In this document: positions 1 through 6,525 of the stretch, piece by piece
Layout of the letters: every line of letters begins with the position of its first letter
Position numbering within the stretch: the stretch's first letter is position 1
Source: an uncultured Collinsella sp.
GTDB taxonomy: Bacteria; Actinomycetota; Coriobacteriia; Coriobacteriales; Coriobacteriaceae
Length of the DNA: 26,063 nucleotides
Assembly (NCBI GenBank): GCA_902492545.1
Contig: CABULX010000014.1
Location: 1-26,063 of the forward strand
Reading direction: 5' to 3'
Program-made: the position numbers and the translations under genes
The notes under the pieces: generated by a model
Told to the model about the DNA's origin: nothing
Databases searched by the model: none
Seen by the model: only the letters and a program-made list of their open reading frames with translations

Positions 1-1
1 C

Positions 2-382
2 GCCGAGGCCAACGGCTGCACCATCAAGCTGACCACCGACGTCAAGGACGGCGTCACCGGTGCCGACGTTATCTACACCGACGTGTGGGTCTCCATGGGC
101 GAGCCCGACGAGGTCTGGGCCGAGCGCATCGCTCAGCTCACCCCGTATCGCGTTACCTCCGAGGTCATGGCTATGGCCAACCCGGGTGCCATCTTCCTGC
201 ACTGCCTGCCCAGCTTCCACGACACCAACACCACGATTGGCGCCGAGAAGTGCGAGCAGTTCGGCATCACCGAGCAGGAGGTCACCGACGAGGTCTTCGA
301 GAGCCCCGCTTCCAAGGTCTTCGACGAGGCCGAGAACCGCATGCACACCATCAAGGCTGTTATGTACGCTACGCTCAAGTAA
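2..382 (+). CDS. argF: Ornithine carbamoyltransferase, C-terminal part (5' end outside window)
   Basis: This is the C-terminal 126 residues of an ornithine carbamoyltransferase, which interconverts ornithine plus carbamoyl phosphate and citrulline plus phosphate in the cytoplasm. The ornithine/carbamoyl-phosphate active-site motif HCLP is visible (codons at 200-211), followed by SFHDTNT. The end has the strongly conserved pattern EVTDEVFES, VFDEAENRMHTIKAVM and a terminal ATLK. The gene is open at the left window edge, so the N-terminal carbamoyl-phosphate domain is not seen. A YfcC-type transporter follows, which suggests the catabolic enzyme (arcB) of the arginine deiminase pathway rather than the biosynthetic one; sequence alone does not separate the two. 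An intrinsic terminator lies just after the stop codon. Confidence 0.95.
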   Translation, partial: AEANGCTIKLTTDVKDGVTGADVIYTDVWVSMGEPDEVWAERIAQLTPYRVTSEVMAMANPGAIFLHCLPSFHDTNTTIGAEKCEQFGITEQEVTDEVFESPASKVFDEAENRMHTIKAVMYATLK

Positions 383-398
383 GAGCATCTAGCATCTC

Positions 399-436
399 GC
401 TCGGGGTGTCTTGCTGCACACCCCGAGCGGCTTTGT
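399..436 (+). terminator. Intrinsic terminator after ornithine carbamoyltransferase
   Basis: A perfect 11-bp stem, GCTCGGGGTGT at 399-409 and ACACCCCGAGC at 418-428, closes an 8-nt loop and is followed by GGCTTTGT. The T run is short, so termination may be partial and allow read-through into the transporter gene. Confidence 0.75.
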
Positions 437-529
437 CTGGTAAATATCTCGCGTCGGGCGGTGGGCACGGCACGGAAGATCCGCTTCGCGCGAGAAAGTT
501 AAATGATTTATGAAGGGGGGATGAGAACC

Positions 530-2008
530 ATGACTGAGACCGCTAAGAAAAAGCGCGGTATGCCTTCATCGTTCACCATTCTTCTAGCTCTGCTGGCAAT
601 TGTTGCAGTGATTACCGTTATCGTCTCCGGCACGTCCGGCGGCGCGGTTACCGCAGCCCGTCTGAGCGATTTCTGCACCGCCCCGATCCTGGGCTTCGCT
701 GACGCTCTGCCCGTCTGCCTCTTCGTTATGATCCTGGGCGGCTTCCTCGGCATGATGACCGAGACAGGCGCCCTGGACAACGGCATCGCCGTTCTGGTGC
801 AGAAGCTTAAGGGCAACGAGATCATGCTCATTCCCGTGCTGATGCTCATCTTCTCCCTCGGTGGTACCACCTATGGTATGTGCGAGGAGACCGTTCCCTT
901 CTACGCCCTGCTCGCCGCTACCATGATGGCCGCTGGCTTCGACCCCATGGTCGGTGCCGCTACCGTCCTGCTCGGCGCTGGCTGCGGCTGCCTGGGCTCC
1001 ACGGTTAACCCGTTCGCCGTCGGCGCTGCCGTCGACGCTCTGACCGGCGTTGGCATTGAGGTCAACCAGTCCATCATCATCGGCCTCGGTGCCGTCCTGT
1101 GGATTGTCACTACCGCTATGTCCATCTTCTTCGTGATGAACTATGCCAAGAAGGTCAAGGCTGACAAGGGTTCCACCATCCTGTCGATGCAGGAGCTCAA
1201 GGACGCCGAAGAGGCTCACGGCAAGGCTGCTTCCGAGGTCCACAAGGAGGTCAAGCTCACCGGTCGTCAGAAGGGTGTTCTGATCGCCTTCGCCTTCACC
1301 TTCGTCGTCATGATCGTCGGCTTCATCCCGCTGGCCGACCTCAACGAGGGCGTCGCCAACTTCTTCGACGCTGGCGCTGTCTACGATGCCGACGGTAACG
1401 CCGTCGTCCAGGGCTGGTCTGCCCTGATCACCGGCCTGCCCATTGGCCAGTGGTACTTCGACGAGGCTTCCACCTGGTTCTTCCTCATGGCCGTCCTGAT
1501 CGGTATCATCGGTGGCCTGTCCGAGAAGCAGATCGTCAACACCTTCATCACCGGCGCTGCCGACATGATGTCCGTTGTTCTCGTCATCGCCCTCGCCCGT
1601 GGTATCTCCGTCCTCATGGCTAACACCGGCCTCGACGTCTTCGTCCTCGACGCTGCTGCCAATGCCCTGGCTGGCCTGTCCGGCGTGATCTTCGCTCCCA
1701 TGAGCTTCCTGGTTTACTTCGGCCTGTCCTTCCTGATCCCCTCGACCTCCGGTATGGCCACCGTCTCCATGCCCATCATGGGACCGCTGGCTGTTAAGCT
1801 CGGCTTCTCGCCCGAGGTCATGGTCATGATCTTCTCCGCTGCTATCGGTGTCGTGAACCTGTTCACCCCGACCTCCGGTGCCATCATGGGCGGTCTCGCC
1901 CTGGCCAAGATCGAGTGGACGACCTGGCTCAAGTTTGCCCTTAAGCTCATCGTCGCGCTCTCCGTCGTCTGCGCCATCATCCTGACCGTCGCCTGCGTGT
2001 TGCTCTAA
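530..2008 (+). CDS. YfcC-family membrane transporter, candidate arginine/ornithine exchanger
   Basis: This is a polytopic membrane protein of about 492 residues with roughly 12 hydrophobic segments. It has the YfcC/DcuC-type signature in the first third: GGTTYGMCEETVPFYALL, then VLLGAGCGCLGSTVNPFAVG. A matching second-half motif is PSTSGMATVSMPIMGPLA followed by LFTPTSGAIMGGLA. Such proteins are often found with arginine deiminase genes and are thought to exchange arginine for ornithine or to carry other small amino or carboxylic acids; the substrate here is inferred from the neighbouring carbamoyltransferase gene. The ATG at 530 is chosen because AAGGGGGG (513-520) sits 9 nt upstream; in-frame ATGs at 503 and 521 lie before or directly against that site. 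Codon choice is heavily biased to C-ending codons, suggesting strong expression. Confidence 0.85.
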   Translation: MTETAKKKRGMPSSFTILLALLAIVAVITVIVSGTSGGAVTAARLSDFCTAPILGFADALPVCLFVMILGGFLGMMTETGALDNGIAVLVQKLKGNEIMLIPVLMLIFSLGGTTYGMCEETVPFYALLAATMMAAGFDPMVGAATVLLGAGCGCLGSTVNPFAVGAAVDALTGVGIEVNQSIIIGLGAVLWIVTTAMSIFFVMNYAKKVKADKGSTILSMQELKDAEEAHGKAASEVHKEVKLTGRQKGVLIAFAFTFVVMIVGFIPLADLNEGVANFFDAGAVYDADGNAVVQGWSALITGLPIGQWYFDEASTWFFLMAVLIGIIGGLSEKQIVNTFITGAADMMSVVLVIALARGISVLMANTGLDVFVLDAAANALAGLSGVIFAPMSFLVYFGLSFLIPSTSGMATVSMPIMGPLAVKLGFSPEVMVMIFSAAIGVVNLFTPTSGAIMGGLALAKIEWTTWLKFALKLIVALSVVCAIILTVACVLL

Positions 2009-2094
2009 GTACCCAACGGGTACCCCACGGAAACCTTGACGATCCTGTAAAGGATCATCTGGTCATCGTCTGTCCGGTGGGGTCAACCCACCGG
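2009..2094 (+). other. Three successive small hairpins after the transporter gene
   Basis: The 3' untranslated stretch holds three perfect inverted repeats in a row: GTACCC 2009-2014 with GGGTAC 2018-2023; GATCCT 2041-2046 with AGGATC 2051-2056; CCGGTGGG 2074-2081 with CCCACCGG 2087-2094. None has a T tract. They precede the strong terminator at 2111 and may protect the 3' end of the transporter mRNA or form part of a structured RNA. No coding potential is apparent. Confidence 0.5.
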
Positions 2095-2110
2095 TAGACT
2101 CCTACCTTTA

Positions 2111-2149
2111 GCCCCCTCCCGTTCCGTGCGCGGGAGGGGGCGACTTTTT
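2111..2149 (+). terminator. Strong intrinsic terminator of the transporter transcript
   Basis: A perfect 11-bp GC-rich stem, GCCCCCTCCCG at 2111-2121 and CGGGAGGGGGC at 2131-2141, closes a 9-nt loop and is followed by GACTTTTTG. Confidence 0.9.
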
Positions 2150-2177
2150 GTTCCGCGGTTTTACCAAACCGCGGAAC
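2150..2177. repeat. Perfect 12-bp inverted repeat with 4-nt loop
   Basis: GTTCCGCGGTTT (2150-2161) and AAACCGCGGAAC (2166-2177) are exact reverse complements around TACC. The repeat starts directly at the end of the T tract of the preceding terminator. It has no T tract on the + strand. Read on the - strand it also lacks a long T tract, although the opposite strand of the preceding TTTTT gives an A run, so it could contribute to a bidirectional boundary. Confidence 0.6.
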
Positions 2178-2190
2178 CGGTCGACGCTAC

Positions 2191-2290
2191 GCGCCGTCCA
2201 GAACGACAATTTGTCATTCAAAAGGCAAGGCATGACCAAAAGGTCTATGCCTCGCCTTTTTCATGCCAACTTGTACGTTCTGGACGGCGC
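2191..2290. repeat. About 100-bp nested palindrome
   Basis: The outer arms GCGCCGTCCAGAACG (2191-2205) and CGTTCTGGACGGCGC (2276-2290) are exact 15-bp reverse complements, extended inward by ACAA/TTGT with one bulged base. Inside is a second hairpin, with AAAAGGCAAGGCATGACC (2220-2237) pairing to GGTC, a bulged T, then ATGCCTCGCCTTTT (2242-2260), with one mismatch and an AAAA loop. The whole unit can fold into one long interrupted stem. It is either a structured RNA, a terminator-like element or a small palindromic repeat element; there is no protein-coding signal. Confidence 0.6.
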
Positions 2291-2307
2291 TCGCTGTCCG
2301 TCCTCTG

Positions 2308-2413
2308 CCTGCGGCGCTTTCCATTGTTGGTGCAGAGGGCGCTTTGCCTACTCTGGTGGGCTTTCGCTGGCTTATGCTCAACCTGCGACGTTTCCATTAT
2401 TGATACAAAGGCC
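2308..2413. repeat. Pair of diverged direct repeats of about 32 bp
   Basis: The stretches 2308-2340 and 2382-2413 align over about 32 bp with the shared pattern TGCG-CG-TTTCCATT-TTG-T-CA-AGG-C, one gap and several transitions. The first copy is also spanned by the inverted repeat CCTCTGC (2302-2308) and GCAGAGG (2332-2338). This may be a decayed duplication. I see no gene here. Confidence 0.4.
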
Positions 2414-2437
2414 AGGTTTGTTTGAACCAAAAAGGGG

Positions 2438-2506
2438 AAGTTGCGGTGGAATAGTTCCTGTTTGGCCGTCTTGAGGGGTTAAACGGGAACTATTTCACCG
2501 CAACTT
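2438..2506. repeat. Hairpin with 26-bp stem kept by G-U pairs
   Basis: The left arm 2438-2463 begins AAGTTGCGGTGG and ends TTCCTGTTT; the right arm 2481-2506 begins AAACGGGAAC and ends CACCGCAACTT. They pair over 26 positions with only two non-Watson-Crick pairs, both G-U in + strand RNA. The loop is 17 nt. No T tract follows. It lies about 60 bp upstream of the candidate promoter of the next gene. Confidence 0.6.
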
Positions 2507-2568
2507 ATCGATGGCGTGTTTGGTTGGTGCCAGTTGATTGCTTGGGCGTTGGGGAGGGTCTGCTCCGT

Positions 2569-2574
2569 TATAAT
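2569..2574 (+). promoter_or_regulatory. Candidate -10 box for the DUF1846 gene
   Basis: A perfect TATAAT lies 40 bp upstream of the chosen start codon and would place the transcript start near 2581. No good -35 hexamer is at standard distance; TTGGGC at 2542 is too far and TTGGGG at 2549 is too close. Only the -10 part is supported. Confidence 0.45.
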
Positions 2575-2613
2575 CGCCTAGAACATTAAATGGAAACGGG
2601 ACGGGAGCCATAT

Positions 2614-4095
2614 ATGCGCCAGGGTTTCGACAACGCGAAGTATATCGAGCTGCAGGCTGCTCACATTAAGGAGCGCATCTCGCAGTTTGGTGGCAAGCTC
2701 TATTTGGAGTTTGGCGGCAAGCTGTTCGATGACTATCATGCGAGCCGCGTGCTGCCGGGTTTTGAGCCGGACAGCAAGTTTCGCATGCTCAAGAGCATAG
2801 CCGACGACGTCGAGGTCATCATCGCCATTAACGCGAACCACATCGAGAAGAATAAGGCCCGTGGTGACCTGGGTATTACCTATGACGAGGACGTTTTGCG
2901 CCTGGTCGACCTGTTCCGCGGCAACGGTTTTGCTGTCGCGGCCGTGGTTATCACCCAGTACGCCGGCCAGCCCGCCGCCGATGTGTTCCGCAATCGCCTG
3001 AACGCGCTCGGCATTCCTGCCAAGCTGCACTATCCCATCGAGGGCTATCCGCATGACGTCGACCTGATCGTGTCCGACGACGGCTATGGCAAGAACGAGT
3101 TTGTCGAGACCACTCGTCCGCTCGTTGTGGTCACCGCTCCCGGCCCCGGCTCGGGCAAGCTCGCCACCTGCCTGTCTCAGCTCTATCACGAGCACAAGCA
3201 CGGCACCGCCGCCGGCTATGCCAAGTTCGAGACTTTCCCGGTCTGGAATCTGCCCCTCACGCATCCGGTCAACATCGCCTATGAGGCCGCCACGGCCGAC
3301 CTCGACGATGCCAATATCATCGACTCCTTCCACTTGGAGGCCTACAACAAGACCACGGTCAACTACAACCGTGACGTCGAGGCCTTCCCGGTGGTCCGTG
3401 CTCTGATGGAAAAGATCCTGGGCAAGAGCCCCTACCAGAGCCCCACGGACATGGGCGTCAATATGGTCGGTTTTGCCATTACCGATGACGATGCCTGCCG
3501 CGACGCTTCCAAGATGGAGATCGTCCGCCGCTACTTTACCGCGGTCGAAAATGTGCGCCGTACCGGCGTGGGCGATGAGCAGGTTGATCGTCTCAAGATC
3601 ATTATGAAGAAGGCCGGTATCGACAAGAACTACTCGCCGGCACGCTCGGCCGCCCTTACCAGGGAGCAGCTGACGGGTGGCCCCGTAGGCGCCATGGTCA
3701 TGCCCGATGGCTCCGTGGTGACCGGCAAGACTTCCACGCGCCTGGGCGCCGCGAGCTCGCTCATCATGAATGCACTTAAGCATGTCTCGGGCGTTGACCT
3801 TGAGCTCGAGGTCATTAGCGATGAGGCGATCGAGCCTATCAGCAAGCTCAAGACGCATTTCCTGGGTAGCAAGAACCCGCGCCTGCACACCGACGAGACG
3901 CTTATGGCGCTCTCGATCACCTCGGCAACGAGCGAGACGGCGGCCCGCGTCCTTTCGGGCCTGGAGCAGCTGCGCGGCTGCGATGCCTTCTTTAGCGTGA
4001 TCATCTCGCCGACGGACGAGACGGTGTTGCGCAAGCTGGGCATCAACGTGTGCTGCGAGCCCAAGTTCGAGCGCCGTGGTTTCTTCCACCGCTAA
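2614..4095 (+). CDS. DUF1846 family protein
   Basis: This is a cytoplasmic protein of about 493 residues of the DUF1846 family, whose biochemical role I do not know. It is recognised from the N-terminal pattern FDNAKYIELQAAHIKERI, then KLYLEFGGKLFDDYHASRVLPGFEPD, and by near-family length. Other conserved-looking blocks are VVVTAPGPGSGKLATCLSQLYHE, which resembles a phosphate-binding GxGSGK loop, and SPYQSPTDMGVNMVGFAITDD. The start at 2614 is preferred over the in-frame ATG at 2590 because GGGAG (2603-2607) stands 6 nt before it and because relatives start with a short M-x-x-FD segment. The gene has its own candidate -10 box and is closed by a terminator, so it is probably monocistronic. Confidence 0.85.
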   Translation: MRQGFDNAKYIELQAAHIKERISQFGGKLYLEFGGKLFDDYHASRVLPGFEPDSKFRMLKSIADDVEVIIAINANHIEKNKARGDLGITYDEDVLRLVDLFRGNGFAVAAVVITQYAGQPAADVFRNRLNALGIPAKLHYPIEGYPHDVDLIVSDDGYGKNEFVETTRPLVVVTAPGPGSGKLATCLSQLYHEHKHGTAAGYAKFETFPVWNLPLTHPVNIAYEAATADLDDANIIDSFHLEAYNKTTVNYNRDVEAFPVVRALMEKILGKSPYQSPTDMGVNMVGFAITDDDACRDASKMEIVRRYFTAVENVRRTGVGDEQVDRLKIIMKKAGIDKNYSPARSAALTREQLTGGPVGAMVMPDGSVVTGKTSTRLGAASSLIMNALKHVSGVDLELEVISDEAIEPISKLKTHFLGSKNPRLHTDETLMALSITSATSETAARVLSGLEQLRGCDAFFSVIISPTDETVLRKLGINVCCEPKFERRGFFHR

Positions 4096-4114
4096 GCCTG
4101 GATTAATTGGTCTG

Positions 4115-4153
4115 AAAGGGGCGCATCGGGTATGCATTCGGTGTGCCCCTTTT
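4115..4153 (+). terminator. Intrinsic terminator after the DUF1846 gene
   Basis: The stem AAAGGGGCGCA (4115-4125) pairs with TGTGCCCCTTT (4142-4152), with one G-U pair, and ends in TTTT. The A tract on the 5' side makes it usable in both directions. Confidence 0.85.
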
Positions 4154-4260
4154 ATCAACAAAGCTACCGTTTAACCTAAAAATAGCCCGTTTACCTGCCT
4201 ATAAGCGATTTGGGCGGTATACAATAACCCTAACTGTTTCATCCTTTTGCGGGGATGCCG

Positions 4261-4286
4261 CATGATGGATGTTGCCGGCCATCATG
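4261..4286. promoter_or_regulatory. Inverted repeat upstream of the winged-helix gene, possible operator
   Basis: CATGATGG (4261-4268) and CCATCATG (4279-4286) are exact reverse complements 10 bp apart, about 60 bp upstream of the start codon of a predicted DNA-binding protein. A TACAAT -10-like hexamer occurs at 4220-4225, without a clear -35. An autoregulatory operator is a guess from position only. Confidence 0.3.
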
Positions 4287-4344
4287 GGGTGTGCCGGTCG
4301 CGCACGGTGCAGGTGATGCCCGTGCTCGGTTTGAGGAGGCTGCC

Positions 4345-4683
4345 ATGGCTGGCAAGGGTCGTGCGAGTGTCAACGATATGAAGCGTGTCGAGGTGCAGGT
4401 GCTGATGGAGATCGCACAGCTGTCCGAAGACAACGGCGGATTTTATGGCTTTTCGCGCAAGACGCTTGCCGAGCGTGTGGGGGTGTCTCCGTATCGCGCC
4501 CGCGCGGCAATTGAACGCTTGGAATCCGAAGACATCATCGAGGTCGTCTCGCGCTACAGCGACGACGGCGGCCAGCTCGCAAATGGTATTTGTCTCACGG
4601 AGCGTGGCGAATGGTATCTAGAGGGCATCCGTGCCGGTATGCTCGTGAAGGACTTGATCGAGGATGAAGCCGCCGATCGATAA
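4345..4683 (+). CDS. Small winged-helix DNA-binding protein
   Basis: This protein of about 112 residues has an apparent helix-turn-helix in the middle, GFSRKTLAERVGVSPYRARA, then a recognition helix and wing: AIERLESEDIIEVVSRY followed by GICLTERGEWYL. It looks like a single winged-helix domain with a short acidic tail, of the MarR/GntR-like fold type, with no ligand-binding domain. I do not recognise the family or target. The ATG at 4345 is chosen because GAGGAGG (4333-4339) lies 5 nt upstream; an in-frame ATG at 4255 would add about 30 residues of unlikely composition. The gene stands alone between two terminators, upstream of pyrG. Confidence 0.8.
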   Translation: MAGKGRASVNDMKRVEVQVLMEIAQLSEDNGGFYGFSRKTLAERVGVSPYRARAAIERLESEDIIEVVSRYSDDGGQLANGICLTERGEWYLEGIRAGMLVKDLIEDEAADR

Positions 4684-4707
4684 CAGCGTGCATTCATAGT
4701 GGAAACG

Positions 4708-4740
4708 ACGCCGCCTGGGCAACCGGACGGCGTTTTGTTT
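4708..4740 (+). terminator. Intrinsic terminator after the winged-helix gene
   Basis: ACGCCGCC (4708-4715) pairs with GGACGGCGT (4725-4733), with one bulged A, and is followed by TTTGTTT. Confidence 0.75.
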
Positions 4741-4800
4741 CGAGATGGAGAAATGCGATTGCGCGTAAGAAAAAATGCGTGCGGCGCGCGTCGCGAGTAT

Positions 4801-4843
4801 TACAATGAAGACCCGTAAGATGTGTATGGACAACTTCTACGGG
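4801..4843 (+). promoter_or_regulatory. Candidate pyrG -10 box and leader hairpin
   Basis: TACAAT (4801-4806) is a plausible -10 box, but no -35 hexamer is visible at normal spacing. It would start the transcript close to the CCC at 4812. Exactly there begins a hairpin: CCCGTA (4812-4817) pairs with TACGGG (4838-4843), extended by GA/TC after a bulged A. The hairpin ends just before the weak ribosome binding site of pyrG (GCAGGT, 4848-4853). Confidence 0.35.
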
Positions 4844-4861
4844 AAGCGCAGGTAACTCAAT

Positions 4862-6523
4862 ATGACCAAGCATGTGTTCGTGACCGGCGGCGTGGTTTCG
4901 TCTCTGGGCAAGGGTATTACCGCGGCCTCGCTGGGCCGTCTGCTCAAGTCGCGCGGGTACAAGGTAACGATGCAAAAGGCCGACCCGTATCTGAACGTCG
5001 ACCCCGGCACCATGAGCCCGTTCCAGCATGGCGAGGTCTTTGTGACCGAGGACGGCTACGAGTCCGATCTGGACCTGGGCCACTACGAGCGCTTTATTGA
5101 CGAGAACCTAACCCGCGATTCCAACTTTACGACTGGTGCCATCTATAAGAGCCTGATCGCCCGTGAACGTCGCGGTGACTTTTTGGGCGGCACCGTACAG
5201 GTGATTCCGCACGTCACGAACGCCATTAAGGAAAAGTTCCGTCGTATTGAGGAGCAGACCGGCTCCGACGTGGTCATCACTGAGCTGGGCGGCACTATCG
5301 GCGACATTGAGTCGCAGCCGTTTGTCGAGGCCATTCGCCAGTATCGCAAGGAGGCCGGCCCCGAGAACGTCTGCTACATCCACGTGTCGCTCGTTCCCTA
5401 TATCGCCGCCGCCCACGAGGTCAAGACCAAGCCCACACAGCACTCCGTTAAGGAGCTCCGCAGCTTTGGTATCCAGCCCGATATTATCGTTCTGCGCTCC
5501 GACCACCATATCGACGATGCCATCCGCGGCAAGATCGCAAGCTTCTGCGACGTCGACACCGACTGCGTCTTTACCAACGAGGACTGCGCGAGCATCTACG
5601 ATGTTCCGCAGTTGCTTGCCGAGCAGGACTTTGACCTGCGCATTTGCGAGCGTCTGGGTCTGGACCCGCGTGAGCGCGACATGAGTCAGTGGAACGAGTT
5701 CCTGCGCAAGCAGAACCATGCCAACCAGCACGCCGACAAGGTGAAGATCGCCGTCGTGGGCAAGTATACGCAGCTGCCCGATGCCTACCTGTCGGTTATC
5801 GAGGCCCTGCACCACGCTGGTGTGTTCTACGATCGCCACGTTGACGTGCAGCTGGTCGATGGCGAGAGCCTCGACGAGCAGAATGTCTCCGAGGTCCTGG
5901 GTGACGCCTCGGGCATCTTGGTCCCTGGCGGCTTTGGCAAGCGCGCCCTGGAGGGCAAGATCCTCGCGGCCGAGTTCGCCCGCGAGCACAAGATTCCGTA
6001 TCTGGGCATTTGCCTGGGTATGCAGGTAGCCGTGTGCGAGTTCGCCCGCAACGTGGTCGGCCTTGCCGGCGCCAGCTCTTCCGAGTTCGATCCGGATGGC
6101 CCGTATAGTGTCATCGACCTGATGAGCTCGCAGGAGGACGTGACCGAGAAGGGCGGCACCATGCGCCTGGGCGCCTATCCGTGCAAGCTCGCCGCCGATA
6201 CCCTCGCGCGCGAGGCATACGGCGAGGAGCTCGTCTACGAGCGTCACCGTCACCGTTTTGAGTTCAACAACGCCTTCCGCGATCAGCTCGAGGACGCCGG
6301 TCTGGTAATCTCGGGTCTTTCGCCCGACGAGCGTCTGGTCGAGATGGTCGAGCTGCCGCGCGACGTACATCCGTGGTATGTGGCAACCCAGGCTCATCCC
6401 GAGTTCAAGAGCCGCCCGACCAACCCGCAGCCGCTGTTCCGCGAGTTCGTGCGCGCTTCGATTGGCCAGCACGAGGGTGTCGACCGTCTGCAGGTGACGC
6501 CCAAGAACCTCGCTACGGACTAA
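4862..6523 (+). CDS. pyrG: CTP synthase
   Basis: CTP synthase of 553 residues converts UTP to CTP with glutamine or ammonia and ATP. The N-terminal synthase domain shows GGVVSSLGKGITAASLGRLL and the UTP/Mg-binding segment QKADPYLNVDPGTMSPFQHG. The C-terminal glutamine amidotransferase domain shows GGFGKR, the nucleophile motif GICLGMQ with Cys384, and His512-Pro-Glu514, completing the catalytic triad. Length is normal for the family. The start at 4862 matches the usual M-TKHVFVTGG beginning; its ribosome binding site is weak. xerD follows 2 bp after the stop codon, so the two genes are probably cotranscribed. The pyrG leader carries a hairpin at the likely transcript start, which may respond to nucleotide level. 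Confidence 0.98.
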   Translation: MTKHVFVTGGVVSSLGKGITAASLGRLLKSRGYKVTMQKADPYLNVDPGTMSPFQHGEVFVTEDGYESDLDLGHYERFIDENLTRDSNFTTGAIYKSLIARERRGDFLGGTVQVIPHVTNAIKEKFRRIEEQTGSDVVITELGGTIGDIESQPFVEAIRQYRKEAGPENVCYIHVSLVPYIAAAHEVKTKPTQHSVKELRSFGIQPDIIVLRSDHHIDDAIRGKIASFCDVDTDCVFTNEDCASIYDVPQLLAEQDFDLRICERLGLDPRERDMSQWNEFLRKQNHANQHADKVKIAVVGKYTQLPDAYLSVIEALHHAGVFYDRHVDVQLVDGESLDEQNVSEVLGDASGILVPGGFGKRALEGKILAAEFAREHKIPYLGICLGMQVAVCEFARNVVGLAGASSSEFDPDGPYSVIDLMSSQEDVTEKGGTMRLGAYPCKLAADTLAREAYGEELVYERHRHRFEFNNAFRDQLEDAGLVISGLSPDERLVEMVELPRDVHPWYVATQAHPEFKSRPTNPQPLFREFVRASIGQHEGVDRLQVTPKNLATD

Positions 6524-6525
6524 GG

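Noticed and set aside
2126..2474. Overlapping open frames of about 100 codons in the spacer after the transporter gene
   Set aside because: They run through palindromes, lack ribosome binding sites and show no codon bias like the neighbours; better explained as non-coding.
2191..2510. CRISPR array or insertion-sequence remnant
   Set aside because: The repeats are inverted pairs or one diverged direct pair, not regularly spaced identical repeats, and no transposase fragment is visible.
2578..4161. 527-codon open frame on the - strand opposite the DUF1846 gene
   Set aside because: Antisense shadow of the recognised DUF1846 gene, beginning inside its terminator.
5108..6472. 454-codon open frame on the - strand opposite pyrG
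   Set aside because: Shadow of pyrG, in which every catalytic residue is intact on the + strand.
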